From a virus: 43,141 nt of DNA. Positions 8,954 through 17,517 of this stretch are shown here, piece after piece. Location of the stretch: IMG/VR virus record IMGVR_UViG_3300040759_000021, positions 1 to 43,141 of that record; one strand, given 5' to 3'. The translations under genes and the position numbers were made by a program. The notes under the pieces were generated by a model. The model saw nothing but the letters and a program-made list of their open reading frames with translations, searched no databases and was not told the DNA's origin. The stretch's first letter is position 1. Each line of letters starts with the position of its first letter.

Positions 8954-9976
8954 TTAGGTCACTTCTGCTTCGGCGTTCGTCAAAGCATCGCAAATGCGGA
9001 TCGGGATCCCGCGAAACGTTGGGATGTTTTTACCATCCACCGTTTCGTAGGTGATACCGCCACCGCCCGCTGTCCCAGATGGTCCACCACCCAGGTACTC
9101 GAAGCGTTGAATATCTAGCATTTGGAACACGGTACGGTTCATGTAGAACACGGGCTTGCCCATTTTCATGAACGGAATACGGTGAACCATTTTGATCATA
9201 CCTTTGATCAGGTTCGCTGCCGATGACTCGGTCACGAGGTTCGTGGTATCGATGTTCGCGAAACGGACGACGTATCGCCAGTCACGAAGTGCGAGACCAT
9301 TTTTCCACTGGAAGTGTTCCCGGTAGGCTTGCATCCTTGAACCGGCAACGCCAGCGGTGACCTCGATCGTTACTTCCCCATGATCGGTCTGCCGAATTCC
9401 GGCCATCGATCCTTTAGGGAAAATCCCGAAACAAGTTTGTTCACCCCAGCACACGAGCCAGATGGACGTGTTGTCGGTACTCGTTCCACCACCTTGGATG
9501 ATGTTCTGACCGTTAAGCGCCTCGAGAGACGAATAACGAACCGAGAACCCGTTGAACTCTTGCGGATTCGCCGAAACGTTTCCGTAGAATAAAACAGAGG
9601 CCATCGATTGGTTCATTGCTTCCAAGAACGCAACGGATTCAGAGTGACGGAATGCCGCCACGTCACCGTTAAGTTCCGCGAGATCCTTGTCGACCTCGGA
9701 GTAGGCTTCCAACATTCCACAGTTCTCGTCCACTTGCGCGGTCGTACTTTTGGAAGGCGGAATACCCATGTTCAATAAACGCCAGTAAACCGTTGGCAAG
9801 CCGGTACGAATCGTCGTGCGATGTCCGGTTTCAAGGTTACCTTCTTTGAACAACATGTCTAAAAGAATGTCGTTCGCCTGGTTAAGAATCTCGACGACGT
9901 GGGCGACTTTTCCATCCGGATCTTTCCGTTTTGCCCAGTCCGCGAGAGTAAGACAGTTTGAGCCAATTGCACCCAT
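8954..9976 (-). CDS. Major capsid protein (Bbp17-like)
   Basis: A 340-residue protein with a clear GGGG site before ATG 9976. It follows the scaffold gene and precedes the cement gene, the usual order. The text NGFSVRYSSLEALNGQNIIQGGG, the WLVCWGEQTCFGIFPKGS segment and the C-terminal FRGIPIRICDALTNAEA match the BPP-1-type capsid family, which has the HK97 fold. It forms the icosahedral shell. The hairpin just after its stop sets it apart from the next gene. Confidence 0.9.
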   Translation of the reverse strand: MGAIGSNCLTLADWAKRKDPDGKVAHVVEILNQANDILLDMLFKEGNLETGHRTTIRTGLPTVYWRLLNMGIPPSKSTTAQVDENCGMLEAYSEVDKDLAELNGDVAAFRHSESVAFLEAMNQSMASVLFYGNVSANPQEFNGFSVRYSSLEALNGQNIIQGGGTSTDNTSIWLVCWGEQTCFGIFPKGSMAGIRQTDHGEVTIEVTAGVAGSRMQAYREHFQWKNGLALRDWRYVVRFANIDTTNLVTESSAANLIKGMIKMVHRIPFMKMGKPVFYMNRTVFQMLDIQRFEYLGGGPSGTAGGGGITYETVDGKNIPTFRGIPIRICDALTNAEAEVT

Positions 9977-9991
9977 TTTTTACCCCTTTGG

Positions 9992-10750
9992 TTATTTTGT
10001 TTTGTCGTACATCACTTTAAGAACATCCGGCTGAGCCGCGCTTACCGGATTACCGGCATGAACGGCTTTATCGTCTTCAAAAAGCGCTCCGACTTTTGCA
10101 AATGCCCTGACCAACTCCGGATCGTTTCCGAGTCCTGATTTGTTCAAGCGATCGATCAATTTCGCGTTCCCGACTTTCGCGACTCCGAGCTGCGCACGCT
10201 GAACGGTGCGCGTATAGTTCTCGCCGCCGATTTCGGGATCAGATTTCACTTCATTGATCCACCTATCCACTTGCTGCTTCATTGCTTCGTTCACACCCTC
10301 CTGCAACCGTTTCACGGAGTCGTTTTCCCGGATTAACTCGCGCTGGGCTTCGTCCTGAGTGAGTTTGTTCGCTTTTGCGTATTCCTCAACTCGCTTGATA
10401 GCTTCAGGGGTTAACGGCGACTTCTCCGGCGCTTTCAGCTCGTATTTTTCAGGTACGATTCGCTGAGGGACAGCCGGATCCGTTTTCGGTGGCTCAGGGT
10501 TCTGAGCGGCCACAGGTTTATCTCCCCCGGTCGCGGTAGATGCTGGCTGTGCCGTAGTCGCTGCCGGTGTTGCGGGAGTGGGATTCGGTTGAGCCGTGCC
10601 CGGATCAATCAGAGATCCCCCTGCCGCCGGTTGAGCGGGTGGGGTCACAGCAGCAGGAGCCGCCGTTGGTTGAGACTGTACTGCGGGTTGCGCAGGAGCA
10701 CCTTGATTTTGATTTTGGGGTGTACCTGTCGTTGTTACTGCTTCAGACAT
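9992..10750 (-). CDS. Scaffold-like protein
   Basis: A 252-residue protein that lies just upstream of the capsid gene, the standard scaffold position. Residues 1-95 are Pro/Ala/Gln/Thr-rich and disordered; residues 100-210 are charged helices with coiled-coil character; the end is short and basic. This layout is typical of internal scaffold proteins that guide shell assembly and then leave. It overlaps the upstream Bbp19-like gene by 8 nt and has an AGAGG site. Confidence 0.8.
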   Translation of the reverse strand: MSEAVTTTGTPQNQNQGAPAQPAVQSQPTAAPAAVTPPAQPAAGGSLIDPGTAQPNPTPATPAATTAQPASTATGGDKPVAAQNPEPPKTDPAVPQRIVPEKYELKAPEKSPLTPEAIKRVEEYAKANKLTQDEAQRELIRENDSVKRLQEGVNEAMKQQVDRWINEVKSDPEIGGENYTRTVQRAQLGVAKVGNAKLIDRLNKSGLGNDPELVRAFAKVGALFEDDKAVHAGNPVSAAQPDVLKVMYDKTK

Positions 10751-11045
10751 TTTTTGCCTCTTCTTTCAGTTTAAAGAGCGCTGCCGGATCCGCATCACTT
10801 ATTTTCGCGATGAGGTTTCGGCCGACGTCTCCGCGCCCGATGTTGTTGGCCATCATGATTGCATTCGTATGCAGCGGAGATTCGAAAGGAGCGCAATACT
10901 CGAGCAAATTCCAAATCACTCTTTTAAATTGTGGGAGTTTAAGAAGGTAACGGAAGTCTTCAAGTTCATTGCGAGCGTGTTTTTTTTCATCGCTCGCCAT
11001 CTTTTTCACTGCGTCTTCATCTGCTGCATTTTTTACATTATCCAT
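10743..11045 (-). CDS. Bbp19-like phage protein
   Basis: A 100-residue helical protein. The core FRYLLKLPQFKRVIWNLLEYCAPFESPLHTNAIMMANNIGRGDVGRNLIAKI matches the Bbp19-type domain, a small protein between portal and scaffold in BPP-1-like and related phages. Its exact role is not established. ATG 11045 follows the portal stop by 2 nt. Confidence 0.8.
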   Translation of the reverse strand: MDNVKNAADEDAVKKMASDEKKHARNELEDFRYLLKLPQFKRVIWNLLEYCAPFESPLHTNAIMMANNIGRGDVGRNLIAKISDADPAALFKLKEEAKNV

Positions 11046-11047
11046 AT

Positions 11048-12913
11048 TTACTGATTCGGTACCGGATTACCGGCTTGCGCCTGGTTTTGAAGTTCAGTTA
11101 ACGCATTAGGTCCATCTGTAGGACTCTGCGCCAAATGCTTCGTTGCGAGCGACTGCTGGAGCTGTTGCTGACTTTGGAGCTGCTGCATTTGGATTTTTTG
11201 TTTGAACTGCCTGATTTGAGCCGTTGCTTTCGGATCCCGCACAATCTTAGGCGCGATCGAACACTTGTCGCCGTAGTCATAGATCGCTTCATCAATATCG
11301 ATCGCGTCCACCGCTTGCGGGAATATCTGCACGACGCCTTCAACAAACTGGAAGAATCTCTCAGTGCTAGAGAGACCAAGTAACTTCTGAGCCTCGGCCA
11401 TGATCGAGGTGTATTCGACTTTCAGCGGAATTCCATGGAGCGCAATCGGAGGTTCCGGAAGTTTACCCTGTTTCAGCATGAGCGCGAACGTTCCAACGAT
11501 CATCGGATCGAGCACGTCCTGATTTAACTGCTCGAGCACGGGCCCGACTGCTAACATCTGCTCCTGTTTTTTCTCGTTGATCTCAGTCGCCGTCGCGGGT
11601 TGCGTGCGATCGTCGTTGATCATCATCATGAACAGATCAACAAAAAACGCTTTCTCGATTCGCTGCTGATGAGCCTCAATATCCTGAAGTAGAGCCGCGA
11701 TATCGAATTTCACCTCATGCACTGGACGAAATCCGAGTTGCCCCTCGCGCACGTCCTGATAAGTGATGTCTCCCGGCAGTAGCGAAGTCTTGGTATTTCG
11801 TAAACTCGCTGGCCCCGTCATCGGCGGATTGACCATTTTTTCAATCGCCTGAGCCTTACGCTTCTGCATCACCTGGAGCGCTTTGATATCTCCAATCGCA
11901 GTAATCCCAGGACAATCCGTGCCATAAGCGTCTTCCGCTACCGTCTCCCACCTAGGAGCCAGAATAGGAAATCGATCGTAGCCAGAGTAACGCAAAAACC
12001 GATTAGCATCGGGACCGTTATACATTTGAGAATCAACGGAAGTCGCGCCCTGTTCATAGTATGCCGATATGTACCGCTTCCCCATGTGCCCAGGAGCGCC
12101 GATTTTAAAGTGATCATTTGGCACGATCATATGGACTACATAAATTTTCGTGTTCCACTGGTTCGTCTTGATCTGCGTCTGAACGATGACCGAGAAATTT
12201 TCCCAATTGAAATTTTCCCAATCTAGTTCTTTCGTGATCGGATCTTTTTTCCCGAACTTATCGACGAGCTGAGATACCGTCATCTCAAGTTCACGCATCC
12301 AAGTATTCACGCGTCCTTTTTCATCAGTCGCTATGCAATAACTACCTAATGGGTATGTATAAAATCTGACGACCTCATCCTCGTCTTCCTCCATCAGCAT
12401 CGCCGCCGTCGCGAACAACCCGAGATCGCCGTACAAGATCGGGAGCTGGTTATACAGATTCGATTTAAGAAATACCGTGAGCATTCGCTCGGTCACTTCA
12501 TATAGCCATTCCTTGACCGCTGCGTTTTCAGCGAGCGTCGGATCCGGCGTGTCCAAGCGAAACCACGGACGCGCGGGCGATGTAATTCCGCCCATCATTC
12601 CTGATTTCATCGTGCGAAGACTCAAGGTCGGCGTCGAATCAATGATGTGGTGATTCCGCAAGTAACCTTTATTCGTATCCTGAACAAAAAACCTGCGGCG
12701 TCTTGGTTGAACGTTCCGAGCCAAATCGTCCCATGTGGGCCAAAATGTCGAGCGCTCATTTTTCATCTGCTGCCTGAGCATCTCGAATCTCTGACGTGGA
12801 GTCAGATAGTTGATCATGAACTCGTTTGGTTTCGGCTTATCCTTGGGCGGTTTCTGCTTGTTTCCCTGGATATCTGATAAGGCGCTTGTTTCGAAGTCGT
12901 CTACATTCGACAT
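11048..12913 (-). CDS. Portal / head-tail connector protein
   Basis: A 621-residue protein in the portal position after the packaging genes. The N-terminal half holds NYLTPRQRFEMLRQQMKNERSTFWPTWDD and SGMMGGITSPARPWFRL, both typical of the podovirus head-to-tail connecting protein family (PF12236 type). The C-terminus is a Gln-rich helix (about residues 565-600) as in other portals, followed by a disordered tail. It forms the dodecameric ring at one capsid vertex through which DNA enters and leaves. Confidence 0.92.
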   Translation of the reverse strand: MSNVDDFETSALSDIQGNKQKPPKDKPKPNEFMINYLTPRQRFEMLRQQMKNERSTFWPTWDDLARNVQPRRRRFFVQDTNKGYLRNHHIIDSTPTLSLRTMKSGMMGGITSPARPWFRLDTPDPTLAENAAVKEWLYEVTERMLTVFLKSNLYNQLPILYGDLGLFATAAMLMEEDEDEVVRFYTYPLGSYCIATDEKGRVNTWMRELEMTVSQLVDKFGKKDPITKELDWENFNWENFSVIVQTQIKTNQWNTKIYVVHMIVPNDHFKIGAPGHMGKRYISAYYEQGATSVDSQMYNGPDANRFLRYSGYDRFPILAPRWETVAEDAYGTDCPGITAIGDIKALQVMQKRKAQAIEKMVNPPMTGPASLRNTKTSLLPGDITYQDVREGQLGFRPVHEVKFDIAALLQDIEAHQQRIEKAFFVDLFMMMINDDRTQPATATEINEKKQEQMLAVGPVLEQLNQDVLDPMIVGTFALMLKQGKLPEPPIALHGIPLKVEYTSIMAEAQKLLGLSSTERFFQFVEGVVQIFPQAVDAIDIDEAIYDYGDKCSIAPKIVRDPKATAQIRQFKQKIQMQQLQSQQQLQQSLATKHLAQSPTDGPNALTELQNQAQAGNPVPNQ

Positions 12914-12950
12914 CTATTGCCCCTTCCCGATATCAGCACGTTTAAACATT

Positions 12951-13283
12951 TCATTGCCCCAATATCGTTTTCCCGCCGGTCGTTCCAGCGTTTGCACTAT
13001 TCGTCGGCACCCCAAGCGGACTCGTCAAAATCGTTCCCGCCCATCCCTGCTTTCCAAGACCCATCGACGCGAGAACTGATTCTTGCTGTTTTTCCTGCTG
13101 GTCTGCATCGTTCTCGGCGGTCGTATTGGTTTCATTTTGTTGGGCTTGAGTGATCTGCTGCTGCTCGGTTGCGTTCTGCTGGTTTATGGCCGTGTTCTCG
13201 GCATTCGCGGTTTGAATGCCGTTATAAACTGAATACCCAAGTCCGACTGCGCCGACCGTCACGCCGATTGCGATAAACGACAT
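12951..13283 (-). CDS. Small membrane-anchored virion-type protein
   Basis: A 110-residue protein. ATG 13283 is chosen because GGAGGG lies just upstream. It has one N-terminal membrane segment (MSFIAIGVTVGAVGLGYSVY), a Gln/Asn/Glu-rich middle and a C-terminus (GTILTSPLGV...GKTILGQ) that recurs in small podovirus proteins near the portal, compared in position with T7 gp6.7/gp7.3 virion proteins. Its start overlaps the end of the cupin-like gene by 25 nt. The role, perhaps tail assembly or ejection, is inferred. Confidence 0.75.
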   Translation of the reverse strand: MSFIAIGVTVGAVGLGYSVYNGIQTANAENTAINQQNATEQQQITQAQQNETNTTAENDADQQEKQQESVLASMGLGKQGWAGTILTSPLGVPTNSANAGTTGGKTILGQ

Positions 13284-13780
13284 GCGCCCTCCACTTCGCT
13301 CAGCCAACGCATGAACTCCCGACGATTCTCGCACGTGAGCGCGTCCATCATTTTCTTTGGATCATCATCGCCTCGGCTTCCATCTGCTGCTCGCGTAGCA
13401 TCGTGTATGGTAACGAATAGTGTGTCCTCATGCCCAAATACGAGCCGCTGAGATCCGGCCTTGGATTCGAGGATCGCACCGGCCTGGAGTCTGACCCATC
13501 CATCTGCTCCGATAACAGAAACGTCACCCTTCGCGACAACCGCAATGTGATCGAACTTATGCACGCGTCCCAAGCACAGCGCGCCTTTTGCCAAAAAGAA
13601 TTCCCGCGCATACAGATTCCCCGAGAAGTAATGCCGAGCCGTATTCGGATATTCGGCGTCCGGTTTATCCTGAACGATCGCTCTTAAATTGGATTCAACC
13701 GTTTCGAGCTGCTGAATCCGATCGGCAGGGGCGAGCGCATTGAACTCGTCGATCATTCGCTGGATCGGCATCGAAGTCAT
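13259..13780 (-). CDS. Cupin-like protein of the packaging/head block
   Basis: A 173-residue protein whose ATG overlaps the stop of the XRE gene (ATGA). Residues 1-45 are helical. Residues 55-130 form a jelly-roll-like run of beta strands (HKFDHIAVVAKGDVSVIGADGWVRL, then AGAILESKAGSQRLVFGHEDTLFVTIHD) that looks like a single cupin domain, though a clear metal-binding His set is not complete. Similar genes occur near terL in other podoviruses, with no proven role. Confidence 0.72.
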   Translation of the reverse strand: MTSMPIQRMIDEFNALAPADRIQQLETVESNLRAIVQDKPDAEYPNTARHYFSGNLYAREFFLAKGALCLGRVHKFDHIAVVAKGDVSVIGADGWVRLQAGAILESKAGSQRLVFGHEDTLFVTIHDATRAADGSRGDDDPKKMMDALTCENRREFMRWLSEVEGACRLSQSA

Positions 13781-14031
13781 ACCCGCACCCCAAGCGCGTC
13801 TTTCACCGCAACGTCAACGTCGGCAACGTACGCGGTAGCTAATTCCTTGGGATCGAGTTTTAAAATTTCGCAGATCTGTTTCGCGCGAGTCAGTGGAAGC
13901 CTGACGATTCCAGATTCAATGTGGTAGATGAATTGCGGCGTGACCGGCGGAGTGAACCTCTTGCCGATTTCAGTTTGGGTGATCGAAAGCAGTTGTCTTT
14001 GACGCTCTATGAGGCGTCCGACTTCACGCAT
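13777..14031 (-). CDS. XRE-family helix-turn-helix regulator
   Basis: An 84-residue protein. Residues 8-60 form an XRE/HTH_3 domain: RLIERQRQLLSITQTEIGKR, then VTPQFIYHIESG for the recognition helix and LTRAKQICEILKLDP after it. It sits inside the late block between terL and the cupin-like gene, an unusual place. The 68 bp in front of it carry inverted repeats that look like its own operators. It may be a repressor that times late or early genes; no integrase or other sign of lysogeny is seen. Confidence 0.82.
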   Translation of the reverse strand: MREVGRLIERQRQLLSITQTEIGKRFTPPVTPQFIYHIESGIVRLPLTRAKQICEILKLDPKELATAYVADVDVAVKDALGVRV

Positions 14032-14040
14032 TGTGAAATC

Positions 14041-14097
14041 AGTATTAAACCGATTTAATTAGATGACCATGAATTTAATACTAATCCAGTTTAAATC
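14041..14097. promoter_or_regulatory. Candidate operator region of the XRE gene
   Basis: Between terL and the XRE gene lie a perfect 9-bp inverted repeat (AGTATTAAA at 14041-14049, TTTAATACT at 14074-14082) and a nested ATTAAA-ccga-TTTAAT site (14044-14059). On the minus strand there is also ATTTAAACTGGATT (14083-14096). Twelve bases of the last motif recur exactly in front of the early gene at 23499. This fits binding by the XRE protein, but no binding is shown. Confidence 0.55.
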
Positions 14098-14099
14098 TA

Positions 14100-15566
14100 T
14101 CAGTCTTGCGCCGTCGATTCGTACGGATCCCACTCAGTCTCGGCATGATTCGGCTTGTCACGGTTCATCGTTCCCTCAAGCGACAACCTGGAAACCGCTT
14201 CCTCCTGCGCAAACGTCAGCGCGAGTGCATCCCCTCGGTCCGGCGACCTCCCGAGTTCTGCCTTGATAAGTTCTTTCGGCACCAGAATTATTTTCCCGTT
14301 CTTAGACGTGTACTTCGTCGCGCATAACTCTTCGAGTAGCCTTGGATCATTCGGCAATTGAGCACCACGCTTGAACCATGCCCGCATCCTGAAGTACATC
14401 TCGGCTCGCTTGTTGTAATACCTCGGATCCGTGGCCTTACTCGAAAAATTAACCGGGATCGGTGAGTATCCGCGCGAGAACATCGAGTCGATCACCGACC
14501 CGCCGAAACCGCCGGTGTCATCGATGAATTCGAGTTCAGACTGCCATTTTTCCTTGGAAGTAATCAAGCGATCCGCGACTTCCGTACCATCTGCACCTGA
14601 CATCTCGACAAAGTTGAATGCCCGAAGTCCCTGCCGTGGAAACAAACAAGTCATGTCATCGCCCATGCGTGCAACGTCGCATCCGATTCGTTTCTGCGAG
14701 TTCTTGTAGCCGTCGTAGTGAACCATGCGCTTCATTGCGGCCTCGATCTCGGTTGAACTCAAGATCGCATTGATCGAAGTCTCAGGGAATTCCCCAAGCA
14801 CGTTCACGAGTACCCACGGCGAATCTCGACCGTAGCGCTTGATTTGATCGCGAGCCCATTCGATGTTCTGCCGGGCTGACCGGAGCGGATTATCTGGATC
14901 GCCCGTGATTTTGATCACGTACCAGAGATCGCGCTCATGGAAACACGCGCGGTAGAGCGGACCTTCGCGCTTTGTTGGGTTTCCGGCTTGCAGGAGTTTT
15001 TGGAAGCGGCCGGCTTCAGTCCCGGTCAATCCCGCGTCGGCCGCGGCGAAGACCGAGTCTGGAACGTCGCCCGATTCATCGACGACGAACAGAAGATATT
15101 TCGAGTGAAGACCGGCAAGCGTGTTGGCTTGTGCGTTCTTATCGCCTGACTTGGGCCACGTCCGCAGTGAGAAAAACCATGTCTCGGGATGGTCGACCGA
15201 GAAAAAACGGGTCTTGGTCCATGTGTACGCTCGCTTAAGATATTCTGAACGACCCTGCCATTTGGATATCTCAGGCCACAAGTTGTTTGAAATGTTGTCT
15301 TCAGTGATCGAAGTCGCGCCGCCTTTGGGATGCTCGCCACGTTCGCCTTGAGACGCCATGAAGTTTAGAATGCATATCGCAAGCGCCGCTGACTTGCCTA
15401 CGCCTTTACAGGCGGCCATTGCGATGCGTTTCTTTTGCGGATCGTTTGACGAGAACGCCTGGAAGAGCTCGACCTGCCACGGGTCAGGCTGGAAGTTCAA
15501 TTCGTCAGTCGCGAAGTAGAGGCAGTCTTCGCGCCATCGTTTAAGTTTGGCTTCGCTTGGATCCAT
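14100..15566 (-). CDS. terL: Terminase large subunit
   Basis: A 488-residue packaging motor. ATG 15566 overlaps the terS stop by 1 nt (TGATG); a GTG one codon earlier is possible. Walker A is CKGVGKS (residues 53-59) and Walker B LLFVVDES (about 158-165), giving the ATPase. The C-terminal nuclease starts at RIGCDVARMGDD (Asp297), with LEFIDDTGGFG further on as the second acidic cluster. It cuts concatemers and pumps DNA through the portal. It follows terS and precedes the XRE gene. Confidence 0.95.
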   Translation of the reverse strand: MDPSEAKLKRWREDCLYFATDELNFQPDPWQVELFQAFSSNDPQKKRIAMAACKGVGKSAALAICILNFMASQGERGEHPKGGATSITEDNISNNLWPEISKWQGRSEYLKRAYTWTKTRFFSVDHPETWFFSLRTWPKSGDKNAQANTLAGLHSKYLLFVVDESGDVPDSVFAAADAGLTGTEAGRFQKLLQAGNPTKREGPLYRACFHERDLWYVIKITGDPDNPLRSARQNIEWARDQIKRYGRDSPWVLVNVLGEFPETSINAILSSTEIEAAMKRMVHYDGYKNSQKRIGCDVARMGDDMTCLFPRQGLRAFNFVEMSGADGTEVADRLITSKEKWQSELEFIDDTGGFGGSVIDSMFSRGYSPIPVNFSSKATDPRYYNKRAEMYFRMRAWFKRGAQLPNDPRLLEELCATKYTSKNGKIILVPKELIKAELGRSPDRGDALALTFAQEEAVSRLSLEGTMNRDKPNHAETEWDPYESTAQD

Positions 15567-16087
15567 CACTTATCCGTAGCACGAGAACCTGAGAGAAGCT
15601 CTTCGAGCGTGCGACCGTCACCTGACTTGACATCGGGCATAAACATTTGGAGCTGCTTGCCATAGAGTTCGATCGCTCGAAGCTTGGCATGGAATTCGAC
15701 GGTCTTGAGTTCTCCTTCTTTATTGCCCTTGTCGTCAAAGATTTCCTTAACAATTATTTTCTTGAGGTTCTGTTTAGCGTCTTCAGGCCATGTATCGGTA
15801 GGTTTTAAGCATCCGTTATCGTCAAGTATTTGAGTCATGTCCACGCATGCTATGTTTCGAAGTTCGCCCAATAGCCGCTCTATTGCCCATTCCTTGCGGT
15901 CCTCAAGCGCTTGCGTGTAAAGCTTGTTCCGACATGGATCCGAACGCAGGAACCGAATCAGGACGCGATACGGGACATCCCACAGGTGAGACAGCTCAAT
16001 GACCGAGCCGCCGGTCGTGACGTGGTCAACGATCTTCATCATGACGTCAGTATCTTGCAATGCGGCATGAATACCGGGAATCTCCAC
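15566..16087 (-). CDS. terS: Terminase small subunit
   Basis: A 173-residue protein directly upstream of terL. The N-terminal region (VTTGGSVIELSHLWDVPYRVLIRFLRSDP) reads as a helix-turn-helix that would bind DNA at the packaging start, followed by helices for ring formation. The start is GTG 16087, with no strong ribosome site; an internal ATG at residue 16 is possible. It is the first gene of the late block and faces the AT-rich region. Confidence 0.82.
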   Translation of the reverse strand: MEIPGIHAALQDTDVMMKIVDHVTTGGSVIELSHLWDVPYRVLIRFLRSDPCRNKLYTQALEDRKEWAIERLLGELRNIACVDMTQILDDNGCLKPTDTWPEDAKQNLKKIIVKEIFDDKGNKEGELKTVEFHAKLRAIELYGKQLQMFMPDVKSGDGRTLEELLSGSRATDK

Positions 16088-16526
16088 AGGTATAAATTTG
16101 AATCGTTTAAGTCAGAATTGCAAGTCTTGCGTTTTTTAATAGTTGACGATTGAAGAATTTATTAAGAAAAATCTTGTAACGCATGTAACGTCTGTTTCGC
16201 AATTTTTCCTCTAACCCCCTATAATCCTATATACCCTATAATACTACACTATAATAGTACACTATATATTATATAAACTCTTATCTTAAAAAGGTATATT
16301 ATAGAGATACATAGAGATACATATTATGTAATCATTGACAAATTTTCAAAAAAATATTGTGCAACATAAAGCAACGTATCACATCATATTGTGAAACAAA
16401 TTTATGAATTGAAAAACCATGTAAATATTACAAGACTTAAATTATTTAGTTGCGTATCGCTCGTTTTTTAGACGCAACCGCTTTGGACGCATTGCTTTAT
16501 TTTAGTTTTTGTTGTAATTATTAGCC
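16088..16526. promoter_or_regulatory. AT-rich divergent regulatory / possible origin region
   Basis: These 439 bp hold no convincing gene and part the leftward late block from the rightward early block. Visible are TGTAACG repeated with a 9-nt period (16175-16190), three TATAAT boxes (16220-16225, 16237-16242, 16250-16255), a 10-nt tandem repeat ATAGAGATAC (16301-16320), a TTGACA (16335-16340) and an inverted repeat GTTGCGT/ACGCAAC (16449-16455, 16472-16478). This is the most likely place for divergent promoters and perhaps a replication origin; the exact sites are unproven. Confidence 0.65.
16301..16322. repeat. Tandem 10-mer repeat in AT-rich region
   Basis: ATAGAGATAC occurs twice head to tail, followed by AT, next to runs of TATA sequence. 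It may be an iteron-like or regulatory element. Confidence 0.7.
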
Positions 16527-16730
16527 GTGTCAGAATTAATTGACGAGCGCCTAAAATTGAAAAAAATACTCGCTAGGATTGATGAGTACAAACTTGAAAC
16601 CGATATGGATGATGAAATTCACCCTTTCGTTTTTATATGCAAGGAAGAGATAGAGACCGTTCTGGAGCGCACCCGAAAAAAAGTTACGCAGCGAATAAAT
16701 GAGATTGACAAGTTAGTCTTGATGCGTTAA
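16527..16730 (+). CDS. Small coiled-coil early protein, unknown
   Basis: A 67-residue, highly charged helical protein (Lys, Glu, Arg, Ile) that starts at GTG with no clear ribosome site. It would be the first gene of the early block. No family recognised. The weak start lowers confidence, but the frame is open and the codon pattern is gene-like. Confidence 0.55.
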   Translation: MSELIDERLKLKKILARIDEYKLETDMDDEIHPFVFICKEEIETVLERTRKKVTQRINEIDKLVLMR

Positions 16731-16769
16731 TATTATATCGTCGACCGAAATCGACGGAAAGAAGTAATC

Positions 16770-17204
16770 ATGAAATTCAGTAATCGATCGAAATTATATT
16801 CAGCGTCAAACGTCACCTTTAATCCCGAAACTTGTCAGGCCAATTCTTACGGATGGTGGACATTCGTCAAAGTGATTCACGGGAAGGTGATTTTTAACTC
16901 ATACCGTTATTCTAACACGACGAGTAAACATCAATACAGGGTGCGCTCGCTGTTATCAAAACTTGGAATAAAAATCGACCGGGAAGTGAAAGTACGCGGC
17001 GGTCTCCAAAATATTTCGACCTTGAAGGAATTGAACGCCGCAGAAAATGAAACACTCGCCGTGCTGGAGATCACCGAAACCACGAAACGAAAAGCTCGCA
17101 ATGAACGCGCACGGGCGCGTCGATTTAAACTGAAGCTAGAAAAATTACACGCCGAGCGTGACGAATCCGCACGGGTTAAACTCCTTCCGGGAGGTGCTGC
17201 ATGA
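16770..17204 (+). CDS. Early protein with basic C-terminal helix, unknown
   Basis: A 144-residue protein with a good AAAGAAG site before ATG. The N-terminal half (NSYGWWTFVKVIHGKVIFNSYRYS) looks like a small beta domain common in phage proteins of unknown role. Residues 100-140 are a strongly basic helix (RKARNERARARRFKLKLEKL) that may bind nucleic acid. Its TGA overlaps the next ATG. Confidence 0.8.
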   Translation: MKFSNRSKLYSASNVTFNPETCQANSYGWWTFVKVIHGKVIFNSYRYSNTTSKHQYRVRSLLSKLGIKIDREVKVRGGLQNISTLKELNAAENETLAVLEITETTKRKARNERARARRFKLKLEKLHAERDESARVKLLPGGAA

Positions 17205-17350
17205 GCCGCACCGCGACGTTAGTTAGCCTCTCCATATGGGCCTGTAGTTTGATTCTAGGCGTGCGTTCGCTCGTGGTGTTGTCGAGTGTACCCGTGACCG
17301 CGCCGCACGCGCAGGGGCCTGTCCTCGCGAGCGTGGGAGGTGCAGAATGA
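17201..17350 (+). CDS. Small membrane protein, 49 residues
   Basis: The start overlaps the previous stop and the stop overlaps the next start, both as ATGA. The sequence MSRTATLVSLSIWACSLILGVRSLVVL gives one N-terminal membrane helix or signal-type segment. No family recognised. The support is the double overlap and the preceding GGGAGG site. Confidence 0.65.
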   Translation: MSRTATLVSLSIWACSLILGVRSLVVLSSVPVTAPHAQGPVLASVGGAE

Positions 17351-17517
17351 TACGCCTCGATTTGAGTATTATACGTCTAGATTTGACCATGGAGGAAATG
17401 ATCATGATCCGCGACGCGCTGGAGTGTTTAAATCCGGATAACGGGACGGCCGAGATCGCCCGCGATATCCTGGTCGCGCGGATCGAGCGCCGCATGAAGG
17501 AGGTGACCCGTGTATAG
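17347..17517 (+). CDS. Small early protein, 56 residues, unknown
   Basis: ATG 17347 overlaps the previous stop; the gene ends at TAG 17515-17517, inside the next gene's first codons. The sequence MIRLDLSIIRLDLTMEEMIMIRDALECLNPD is helical and amphipathic with a short internal repeat (IRLDL twice). Its ECLN peptide recurs in the next gene from an identical 12-nt DNA string 100 nt away. Confidence 0.65.
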   Translation: MIRLDLSIIRLDLTMEEMIMIRDALECLNPDNGTAEIARDILVARIERRMKEVTRV

